A stretch of DNA of 5,277 nt from contig JACCZP010000321.1 of the NCBI GenBank assembly GCA_013695885.1, forward strand, positions 1 to 5,277. The letters run 5' to 3'. This document shows, piece after piece, positions 1 through 5,277 of this stretch (within the stretch, counting starts at the first letter, position 1; the number at the start of each line of letters is the position of its first letter). Made by a program: the position numbers and the translations under genes. The stretch is from Thermoleophilaceae bacterium (GTDB lineage: Bacteria; Actinomycetota; Thermoleophilia; Solirubrobacterales; Thermoleophilaceae). The notes below the pieces were generated by a model. It did not search any database. It was not told the origin of the DNA and was given only the letters and a program-made list of their open reading frames with translations.

Positions 1-2
1 CT

Positions 3-500
3 GCTCTCGAGAATGCGATGTACGCCGTGGAGCACGGGGTCCACCTCGTCGAGCTCGGCCTCTTCGTGGAGTTCGAGCCTCCGGCCGTCGACCTCGACTT
101 CCTCGGCTTCCCGGTGCCGCCCACCGACCCCGAGGACGTGGCCGCCTCGCTCGAGCGCTACCGGATCACCGCCTACCGCGAGGCGCTGCCGGGCTACCTG
201 TTCGTCGCGCTGATGATCACCGCGGTAGGGCTGCCGCTTGTGCTCGCCCCCTTTGCCGGGCTGTCGGTCGCCCGCAGCCGCCGCGCGCCCTCACGGGGCC
301 TGGGGGCGGCGTGGGGCGCGACGGTGGGGCCGCTGTGGGCGCTCGCCATGGCCCTTCTCGACGGGCTGATCGACAAGCCGGTGTTCGGCCAGCCGGTGCC
401 CGGATCGGTCTTCGCCACGTTCCTGCTGGTCGGGACCCTGCTGGGTGCGCTCGGCGGCCTGCTGGCGCCCCCGCGTCGCCCGGTCCCTCCCGCTACTTGA
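3..500 (+). CDS. C-terminal part of an unidentified membrane protein (5' end outside window)
   Basis: I do not recognise the family. The frame is open from the first complete codon at position 3 to the TGA at 498-500, so the start is probably upstream of the window. An in-frame ATG at 18 exists but has no convincing ribosome binding site. Counting from that ATG, residues 1-57 are soluble and rich in acidic and proline residues. Three hydrophobic stretches follow, at about 58-84, 96-117 and 130-150, separated by a basic loop (ARSRRAPSR, 85-93) and a short loop containing DKPVFGQPVPG. By the positive-inside rule the loop after the first segment should be cytoplasmic, placing the preceding soluble region outside. 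The tail (PPRRPVPPAT) is short and basic. The third codon position is almost always G or C, which supports real coding. The gene converges on the biotin carboxylase gene and overlaps its stop by 8 bp. It could be the tail of a larger transporter or sensor; nothing visible decides this. Confidence 0.7.
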   Translation, partial: ALENAMYAVEHGVHLVELGLFVEFEPPAVDLDFLGFPVPPTDPEDVAASLERYRITAYREALPGYLFVALMITAVGLPLVLAPFAGLSVARSRRAPSRGLGAAWGATVGPLWALAMALLDGLIDKPVFGQPVPGSVFATFLLVGTLLGALGGLLAPPRRPVPPAT

Positions 501-2271
501 TGACCGCGATCGTGTCGCCGGTGGCCACCGAGCCGCCCTCCGACACCGAGAGCTCCTCGACGGTGCCGCCGCGGTGGGCCTCGATCTCGTTCTCCATCTT
601 CATGGCCTCGATCACGCAGATCAGCGCACCCTCCTCCACCTCGGCGCCCTGGTCGACGGCCACCCGCAGCACCGTCCCCTGGATCGGCGAGGAGAGCCTC
701 TCGGCGCTGTCTCCTCCGCCCGATCCCGACCGCTCGCGGCGGCGGGGAGCCTGGCGCCGGCCGGCCCCGTCGGCCGCGCCGTTACCGCCGCGGCCGAGCG
801 CCGCGCCGATGACCTTCACGTCGAAGCGCCGGCCCGAGACCTCCACCGCGTAGGAGCGCTCCTCCTTCTCCTCCTCGTCTTCGAGCTCCTCCTCGGGCGG
901 CGCGCCCGCGGGGGCCGTAGCCGTGGACCCCAGCCACTCCGGATCGGCGATCAGGTCGGCGCAGGTCTCGGCGCCCCGCCACTGATCGGTGCCGAGCAGG
1001 GCGTGGTGAAACGGGATCAGGGTGGTGAGCCCGCCGACCTCGAACTCGCGTAGCGCCCGGCGCATCCGCACGGTCGCGCGTTCGCGGTTCGCATCCCAGA
1101 CGATCAGCTTCGCGACCATGGAGTCGTAGAAGGGCTGGATCTCGGCGCCGGCCTCGAGCCCCGAGTCCACCCTCACGCCCGGCCCCGAGGGCTCGCGGTA
1201 GGAGCCGATGCGCCCCGGCGCCGGGGAGAAGCTCTGGGCGGCGTCCTCGGCGTTGATCCGGCACTCGATGGCGTGGCCGGAGATCCGCACGTCGTCCTGG
1301 CGCACCGACAGCTCCTCCCCGGCGGCCACGAGGATCTGCTCGCGCACGATGTCGATGCCGGTCACCATCTCGGTCACCGAGTGCTCGACCTGCACGCGTG
1401 TGTTCATCTCGAGGAAGAAGTAGTCGTCATCCTGGAGGAGGCCCTCGATCGTCCCCGCCGAGCGGTAGCCCACCGCTCGCGCGGCCTCCACGCCGATCTG
1501 GCCGATGCGCTCGCGCAACTCATCGTCCACCAGCGGCGCCGGGGCCTCCTCGATCAGCTTCTGGTGGCGACGCTGCACCGAGCAGTCGCGCTCGCCGAGG
1601 TGGACGACGTTGCCGTGGGCGTCCGCGAGCACCTGCACCTCCACGTGGCGCGGGTTCTTGAGGTAGCGCTCGAGGTACACCGTGGGATCGGAGAAGAAGC
1701 GCTCGCCCTCGCCCGAGGCGCCCTCGAACGCCGACTCGAGCTCCTCCTCGGACCGCGCGACGCGGAATCCGCGCCCGCCGCCACCGCCCGCCGCCTTGAC
1801 CGCCACCGGGTAGCCGATGTCCTCGTCGATGATCCTGCGGGCGTCCTCCACCGACTCGACCGGGTCGGTGGTGCCGGGCACGATCGGCACGCCGGCGTCG
1901 CGCATCAGCCCGCGCGCGCGGGTCTTGGTGCCCATGGACTCGATGGCCTCGGCCGGGGGGCCGACGAAGGCGATCCCCGCTTCCTCGCACGCGCGCGCGA
2001 AAGGGGCGTTCTCGGCCAGGAAGCCATAGCCGGGGTGGATGGCCTCGGCACCGGACTGCCTCGCCACCTCCAGGATCCTGTCGACGTTCAGGTAGCTCTC
2101 GGCCGGCGCTCCGCCGCCGAGGAGGTAGGCCTCGTCGGCGCGGCGGACGGGAGGGGCATCGCGATCGGGCTCGGAGTAGACGCCCACGGTCCCCACCCCA
2201 AGCTCCTCGCAGGCGCGCATCACCCGCACCGCGATCTCGCCGCGATTGGCGATCAGGACCTTGGCGAACAC
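493..2271 (-). CDS. accA: Acyl-CoA carboxylase alpha subunit: biotin carboxylase fused to biotin carboxyl carrier domain
   Basis: This 592-residue cytoplasmic subunit uses ATP and bicarbonate to carboxylate its own biotin; a separate carboxyltransferase (beta) subunit then passes the carboxyl group to acetyl- or propionyl-CoA, making malonyl- or methylmalonyl-CoA. The biotin carboxylase domain (about 1-448) opens with VLIANRGEIAVRV and has the ATP-grasp glycine loop at 161-168. Key residues fall at the E. coli AccC numbers: K116, K159, H209, K238, E276, E288, N290, R292 and R338. This register is why I chose the GTG at 2271, which reads VFAKVLIANRG; an in-frame ATG at 2331 would add 20 unconserved residues. 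A linker follows, acidic at 460-471 and basic at 505-514, and then the biotinyl domain (about 526-592) with EAMKME, biotin on K558, 34 residues from the C-terminus. The length matches actinobacterial fused alpha subunits such as AccA3 (about 600 aa). F169 replaces the Met common in E. coli. Acetyl versus propionyl preference cannot be read here, since the beta subunit sets it. Confidence 0.96.
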   Translation of the reverse strand: MFAKVLIANRGEIAVRVMRACEELGVGTVGVYSEPDRDAPPVRRADEAYLLGGGAPAESYLNVDRILEVARQSGAEAIHPGYGFLAENAPFARACEEAGIAFVGPPAEAIESMGTKTRARGLMRDAGVPIVPGTTDPVESVEDARRIIDEDIGYPVAVKAAGGGGGRGFRVARSEEELESAFEGASGEGERFFSDPTVYLERYLKNPRHVEVQVLADAHGNVVHLGERDCSVQRRHQKLIEEAPAPLVDDELRERIGQIGVEAARAVGYRSAGTIEGLLQDDDYFFLEMNTRVQVEHSVTEMVTGIDIVREQILVAAGEELSVRQDDVRISGHAIECRINAEDAAQSFSPAPGRIGSYREPSGPGVRVDSGLEAGAEIQPFYDSMVAKLIVWDANRERATVRMRRALREFEVGGLTTLIPFHHALLGTDQWRGAETCADLIADPEWLGSTATAPAGAPPEEELEDEEEKEERSYAVEVSGRRFDVKVIGAALGRGGNGAADGAGRRQAPRRRERSGSGGGDSAERLSSPIQGTVLRVAVDQGAEVEEGALICVIEAMKMENEIEAHRGGTVEELSVSEGGSVATGDTIAVIK

Positions 2272-2279
2272 GGCGGGCA

Positions 2280-2285
2280 AGACTA
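2280..2285 (-). promoter_or_regulatory. Possible -10 element for the biotin carboxylase gene
   Basis: Read on the - strand this is TAGTCT, which fits the actinobacterial TANNNT -10 pattern. Its last T lies 9 bases before the GTG start at 2271. No Shine-Dalgarno sequence is visible before that GTG, so a very short leader or a leaderless transcript is possible. No -35 hexamer is recognisable. This is a single six-base match, so it is weak evidence. Confidence 0.3.
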
Positions 2286-2306
2286 GTGCCGGCGCGCCCG
2301 GGCTGA

Positions 2307-2324
2307 CCTGCGGCGCACCGCAGG
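2307..2324. promoter_or_regulatory. Perfect inverted repeat in the divergent intergenic region; candidate operator
   Basis: CCTGCGG (2307-2313) and its exact reverse complement CCGCAGG (2318-2324) flank the 4-base spacer CGCA. The repeat sits near the middle of the 77-bp gap between the divergent biotin carboxylase and hydrolase genes, 35 bases from the first start and 24 from the second. A dimeric repressor bound here could cover both promoters. It could also be a chance palindrome in very GC-rich DNA, or a hairpin in a longer leader. No known operator consensus is recognised. Confidence 0.35.
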
Positions 2325-2348
2325 CCCTCATCCATCACAATCCCCGCG

Positions 2349-4253
2349 GTGCGACGGCTGCTCACGCTTGGAGTGGCGCTCGCCGTCGCGCTCTTGGCGG
2401 CCACGCCCGCCTCCGCGGCCACCTTCCGGTCCTGCCGCGAGGCGGGGGTCATCGAGTGCGCCCGCATCACGGTGCCACTCGACCGCTCCGGCGAGGTCTC
2501 CGGCGAGGTGCCGCTGCACGTGGAGCGGGTGCGGGCCCTCGGGGGCCGGAGCACCGGCGCGATCTTCGCGCTCGCCGGCGGCCCGGGGCAGGCCGCCTCG
2601 CCGCTCACCGAGGGGTTCGGCTTCACGCTCGAGTCGGCCCTCGACACACGCGATCTCGTGGTCTTCGACCAGCGCGGCACCGGCCGCTCCGGCGCGCTGA
2701 GCTGCCTGACGCTGGACGGCCCCGACGAGGGCCTCGACATCGGCAGTGCGGTGGCCGGCTGCGCCCAGGAGCTCGGCCCCCGCCGCGCCTTCTACACGAC
2801 CCAGGACTCCGCCGACGACATCGAGACCGTGCGGCGCGAGCTCGGCGTGGAGAGGATCGCCCTCTACGGCACCTCCTACGGCACCAAGGTGGCGCTGGCC
2901 TACGCCGATCGCTACCCGGAGCACGTGGAGCGGATGGTGCTCGACTCCGTGGTGGAGCCGGACGGCCCCGACCCGCTCTCCCGCGAGGCCCTCGAGGCCG
3001 TGCCCCGGGTGCTCCGCGAGCTCTGCCGCCGAGGATGCGAGGGGGTCACCGACGATCCCGCGCGCGACGTGGCGGCGCTCGTGGCGCGCCTCGCGGCCGG
3101 CCCTCTCAAGGGCTACCGGGTGGATCCGCAGGGGCGCCGCGAGCCCGCCGAGCTCCGGCGCGAGGAGGTGCTCGCCTTCCTGATCGCCGCCGACTTCCTG
3201 CCGCAGGTGAGGACCGTGTTCCCGGGCGCCGTCCGCGGCGCGCTGGCCGGTGACCTCGCGCCGCTGCTGCGCCTCGTGGGCGCCGCACGCGGCCAGGCCC
3301 CGGAGCCCGAGCCGCCCGAGGCGTTCAGCCAGGCGCTCTACCTGGCGACGATCTGCGAGGACGTCTCGTTCCCCTACGACCGCGACGCGCTGCCCGAGGA
3401 GCGCGCGCGGCAGGCTCGACAGGCGGTGGAGAGGATGCCGGACGACGCCTTCTTCCCGTTCGACCGGGAGACCGCCCTGCGGATCGGCCTCGTGGAGCTG
3501 TGTGCGAGCTGGCCGAGCTCCGGTCGCGAGCTCGACGATGTCTCGACCGACGACGCGATCTCCGAGGCGCCCACCCTCCTACTCAGCGGTGAGGAGGACC
3601 TGCGCACGCCGGTCGAGTCCGCGCAGCGCACCGCATCGCGGCTGCCCGGGGCGTCGATGCTGAGCGTGCCGAGCGTGGGCCACTCCGTGCTCGGGGTGGC
3701 ATTCGATCTCTGCCCCGGCCGGCAGCTCGAGCGCTTCTTCACCGGGGGGGAGACCGGTGGGCGCTGTCCCGACGAGCTGCCCTTCGGCCCGGTGCGCCCT
3801 CCCGCCCCCCTGTCCCTCACCCAGGTGGCCTCGCCACGCGGGGTCCCTGGTCGCCGCGGGCGCACGCTCACCGCCACCGCACTGACGCTCGACGACACGC
3901 TGCTCACCGGCATCCTCACCGCCGTCGCGACCGACGACCCTACGGTGATCGTCGGCGGGGGCCTGCGCAGCGGGCGGTTCCGCCTCTCGATCGTCCGTCC
4001 CCCGGACGGGCTGTTCGGCCAGCCGGCCCAGGTCAGGCTCACCCTCGATCGGGTGGGCTACGTACCGGGCGTGCGCGTCAGCGGAAGCCTCCGGCTGGCA
4101 CCGAACCTGGGGCTGAACGGCCGGGTGAGGGTCACGGGCTCCGCCGCCTCGCCGGCCCGCCTGTCGGTCCGTCCGATCCGCGACGGCTACCGGCTGAGCG
4201 GGCGGGTGGACGGCCGGACGGTCAGCGCCCGGGTGCGCACCGGAGGGATCTGA
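2349..4253 (+). CDS. Secreted alpha/beta hydrolase, tripeptidyl-aminopeptidase-like (peptidase S33 group), with extra C-terminal domain
   Basis: The 634-residue product is predicted to be exported and probably trims amino-terminal residues from peptides, although esterase activity cannot be excluded. The GTG at 2349 is chosen because it begins a signal peptide directly: RR at 2-3, a hydrophobic core at about 4-18, and an ASA cleavage motif at 21-23. The hydrolase core shows the oxyanion-loop motif AGGPG (76-80; related proline iminopeptidases have HGGPG), FDQRGTGRS (106-114), the nucleophile elbow GTSYG with S176, an inserted cap region (about 205-400), the acid D417 in GEEDLRTP, and H445 in GHS. 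Ten cysteines (29, 37, 119, 138, 226, 230, 336, 385, 455, 473) suit disulphide bonding outside the cytoplasm. Residues from about 484 to 634 form an additional Gly/Arg/Val-rich, beta-strand-like domain that makes the protein longer than typical relatives of about 480-540 aa. There is no clear Shine-Dalgarno. The gene diverges from the biotin carboxylase gene and appears to be transcribed alone. Confidence 0.92.
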   Translation: MRRLLTLGVALAVALLAATPASAATFRSCREAGVIECARITVPLDRSGEVSGEVPLHVERVRALGGRSTGAIFALAGGPGQAASPLTEGFGFTLESALDTRDLVVFDQRGTGRSGALSCLTLDGPDEGLDIGSAVAGCAQELGPRRAFYTTQDSADDIETVRRELGVERIALYGTSYGTKVALAYADRYPEHVERMVLDSVVEPDGPDPLSREALEAVPRVLRELCRRGCEGVTDDPARDVAALVARLAAGPLKGYRVDPQGRREPAELRREEVLAFLIAADFLPQVRTVFPGAVRGALAGDLAPLLRLVGAARGQAPEPEPPEAFSQALYLATICEDVSFPYDRDALPEERARQARQAVERMPDDAFFPFDRETALRIGLVELCASWPSSGRELDDVSTDDAISEAPTLLLSGEEDLRTPVESAQRTASRLPGASMLSVPSVGHSVLGVAFDLCPGRQLERFFTGGETGGRCPDELPFGPVRPPAPLSLTQVASPRGVPGRRGRTLTATALTLDDTLLTGILTAVATDDPTVIVGGGLRSGRFRLSIVRPPDGLFGQPAQVRLTLDRVGYVPGVRVSGSLRLAPNLGLNGRVRVTGSAASPARLSVRPIRDGYRLSGRVDGRTVSARVRTGGI

Positions 4254-4254
4254 G

Positions 4255-4270
4255 CGGCGCGGGCGCGCCG
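4255..4270. terminator. GC-rich hairpin between convergent genes; possible bidirectional terminator
   Basis: CGGCGC (4255-4260) pairs with GCGCCG (4265-4270) around the loop GGGC. The hairpin starts one base after the hydrolase stop codon and lies 12 bases beyond the stop of the convergent small gene at 4282. There is no T-run on either side, so it is not a classical intrinsic terminator. Actinobacterial terminators often lack the T-run, but so short a GC stem could also occur by chance. Confidence 0.35.
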
Positions 4271-4281
4271 GGTGCACTCCC

Positions 4282-4485
4282 TCAGGCGCTTCCCCACGGC
4301 TCCGCGTCGCCCCACGGCGACGGCCCCGCCGGGCCGAGCCCCACGCCCGCGAACAGCCCGGCGCGCAGCCACGGGCTCTCGCGTCGACCCGAACGTCCGG
4401 GCGCCGCGGCGGTGTCGCGCAGGAACTGCTCGATGGCGGCCGCGATGGCCGCGGCCTCCTCCGGGCTCGCGGCCGGGGCGCTCAC
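4282..4485 (-). CDS. Small protein resembling the acyl-CoA carboxylase epsilon subunit
   Basis: This GTG-started gene encodes 67 residues. Residues 7-23 (SPEEAAAI ... EQFLR) predict one helix, followed by a Gly/Arg linker (about 29-37) and a Trp/Pro/Gly-rich tail with SPW at 37-39, GPSPWG at 54-59 and PWG at 63-65. Actinobacterial epsilon subunits (AccE/PccE, about 65-80 aa in Streptomyces) share this plan: an N-terminal PEELAA-type helix, a variable linker and a tail with conserved Trp. They bind and stimulate the alpha/beta carboxylase complex. Only about five of 67 codons end in A or T, four of them in the linker, which supports coding on this strand. The GTG at 4485 begins the conserved-looking part; the frame stays open far upstream, but that stretch is antisense to the next gene and shows no domain. 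The Shine-Dalgarno is weak (ACCGAG directly before GTG). The gene is on the same strand as the biotin carboxylase but separated from it by the hydrolase. Identification rests on motif pattern alone; a lineage-specific hypothetical protein is the alternative. Confidence 0.65.
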   Translation of the reverse strand: MSAPAASPEEAAAIAAAIEQFLRDTAAAPGRSGRRESPWLRAGLFAGVGLGPAGPSPWGDAEPWGSA

Positions 4486-4586
4486 CTCGGTCCGCGGTCG
4501 CGGAGGGTGCTGGCGGCCGTTCCTGCTCGCGCGGTCAGGCGCGGAGGAAGCTGGTTCGCGACCGTCGGGCGCATCTCGGCGCAGGG

Positions 4587-4592
4587 TATCGT
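4587..4592 (+). promoter_or_regulatory. Possible -10 element for the cyclodeaminase-like gene
   Basis: TATCGT matches the TANNNT -10 pattern and ends 10 bases before the A of the ATG at 4603. A start site about 7 bases further on would leave a leader of only a few bases. No Shine-Dalgarno lies at normal spacing: the nearest purine-rich run, CAGGG, is about 16 bases upstream and overlaps this element. The remainder of the 117-bp divergent spacer (4486-4602) shows no -35 box or repeat that I can support. Confidence 0.3.
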
Positions 4593-4602
4593 CGCGACCA
4601 GC

Positions 4603-5277
4603 ATGCCCCAGGTACCGGTCTTCGACCACGACACGGTGCTCGCGGTCGTCTCGCCGGAGGACGCCATCGAGCGGGTGCGCGAGGCCTTCGTCTCCTACGC
4701 CAGCGGTGACTGGGAGATGCCGCCGAAGGTCTACCTCGACGCCGCGCCGGGCGGCGACTTCAGGGCCATGCCGGCCAAGGGCGGCGGTCTGGCCATCCTC
4801 AAGTGGGTCACCTCGTTCCCCGCGAACGCGGCTCGCGGCCTGCCCGCGGTCACCGGGGTGATCTGCGTCTCGAGCGCCGAGGACGGCACACCGCTCGCGC
4901 TGATCGACGCGCGGGCGGTCACCGCGCTGCGCACCGGCGCGGTGGCCGCGGTGGCGGCCCAGGAGCTCGGTCGGGAGGACGCTCGCAGCGCCGGCATCCT
5001 CGGCTGCGGCGTGAACGGCGGGTGGGCGGCACGGTGCCTGGCGGCGGCGGAGTACGGGCCGGGCGTGTGCTTCGACCCCGACCCCGAGGCCGCCGGGCGG
5101 CTGGCCGGTGAGCTCGGCTGGGAGGCCGGGAGCCGTGAGGACGCCCTGGCCTGCGACGTCGTGACCTGCGTCACCCCCGGTCACGAGCCGGTGGTGCACG
5201 TGCGCGATCTCCGTCCGGGGCTCCACCTCTCGATGCTCGGCGCCGACGGGCCGGGGAAGGCCGAGGCCGAGGTCGAG
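4603..5277 (+). CDS. Ornithine cyclodeaminase/mu-crystallin family protein (3' end outside window)
   Basis: The first 225 residues are present and the frame is still open at the window edge; family members are about 310-350 aa. The family comprises cytosolic NAD(P)-dependent enzymes acting on amino or imino acids: ornithine cyclodeaminase (ornithine to proline plus ammonia), archaeal alanine dehydrogenase and ketimine reductase. Visible features in order are K42 in PPKVYLD, R54 in GDFRAMP, K67 in LKWV, SFPANAARGLP (71-81), the signature TALRTG with R110 (108-112), a Rossmann GxGxxG at 134-139 (GCGVNG), and D215 in GADGPGK. R54, K67, R110 and D215 correspond to the substrate-binding and catalytic positions known in the family. 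D158, after the second Rossmann strand (VCFD), suggests NAD rather than NADP. The ATG at 4603 lies just before the first conserved element and no Shine-Dalgarno is seen. The gene diverges from the small epsilon-like gene. Substrate cannot be assigned; no proline or ornithine pathway neighbour is visible. Confidence 0.92.
   Translation, partial: MPQVPVFDHDTVLAVVSPEDAIERVREAFVSYASGDWEMPPKVYLDAAPGGDFRAMPAKGGGLAILKWVTSFPANAARGLPAVTGVICVSSAEDGTPLALIDARAVTALRTGAVAAVAAQELGREDARSAGILGCGVNGGWAARCLAAAEYGPGVCFDPDPEAAGRLAGELGWEAGSREDALACDVVTCVTPGHEPVVHVRDLRPGLHLSMLGADGPGKAEAEVE

Noticed and set aside
859..876. Pyrimidine-only run on the + strand that might form unusual DNA structure
   Set aside because: It is fully explained by Glu/Lys codons of the acidic linker on the opposite strand.
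1909..1922. 14-bp perfect palindrome CCCGCGCGCGCGGG
   Set aside because: It lies inside the biotin carboxylase coding region where Arg/Ala codons give alternating GC; no second copy or regulatory context was seen.
1273..2286. Long + strand frame (about 337 codons) antisense to the biotin carboxylase
   Set aside because: It is His/Arg/Leu-rich with no recognisable motif, as expected for the complement of a GC-rich gene with strong third-position bias.
2272..2331. In-frame ATG at 2331 as the start of the biotin carboxylase
   Set aside because: It would add 20 residues without family similarity, run through the intergenic palindrome, and break the exact match to E. coli AccC residue numbering given by the GTG at 2271.
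1520..2740. Long - strand frame of about 406 codons across the carboxylase, the intergenic region and the start of the hydrolase
   Set aside because: It is a shadow frame: the translation is dominated by Arg, Gly and Pro and shows no domain, while the overlapping frames carry well-conserved enzymes.
4486..5226. N-terminal extension of the small - strand frame to an ATG at 5226
   Set aside because: This part is antisense to the clear cyclodeaminase-family gene and has no conserved features; only the last 67 residues look like a real protein.
1..5277. Mobile element, CRISPR array, tRNA/rRNA gene, toxin-antitoxin or other defence system
   Set aside because: I saw no direct repeat array, terminal inverted repeats, transposase motif, tRNA-like cloverleaf or small gene pair; composition looks uniform across the window.

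Overview
The window is strongly GC-rich throughout, with G or C at nearly every third codon position, and three of the four visible gene starts are GTG. Together with the actinobacterial type of acyl-CoA carboxylase alpha subunit and a small epsilon-like carboxylase protein, this suggests a high-GC actinomycete-type bacterium. My best guess is the Thermoleophilia/Solirubrobacterales side of Actinomycetota, an inference from the wording of the biotin carboxylase motifs and not a search result.

Layout from left to right. (1) The C-terminal part of an unidentified membrane protein on the + strand runs in from the left edge and stops at 500. (2) Tail to tail with it, overlapping by 8 bp, is a complete biotin carboxylase/biotin carboxyl carrier fusion on the - strand (493-2271), the alpha subunit of an acetyl/propionyl-CoA type carboxylase. 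(3) A 77-bp divergent intergenic region (2272-2348) holds a perfect 7-bp inverted repeat and possible promoter elements. (4) A secreted alpha/beta hydrolase of the tripeptidyl-aminopeptidase-like (peptidase S33) group lies on the + strand (2349-4253), with a signal peptide, a visible catalytic triad and an extra C-terminal beta-rich domain. (5) A 67-residue - strand gene (4282-4485) has the look of an acyl-CoA carboxylase epsilon subunit. (6) After a 117-bp divergent spacer, an ornithine cyclodeaminase/mu-crystallin family gene starts at 4603 and runs off the right edge; no stop codon is reached in the window.

Functionally, the clearest link is between the carboxylase alpha subunit and the small epsilon-like protein, both on the - strand and about 2 kb apart with an unrelated secreted peptidase-like gene between them on the opposite strand. 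The carboxyltransferase (beta) subunit that both would need is not in the window. The hydrolase and the cyclodeaminase-like gene look like independent metabolic genes. I saw no mobile element, CRISPR array, RNA gene or defence system. The window is mostly ordinary housekeeping and accessory metabolism, with a few points worth checking.
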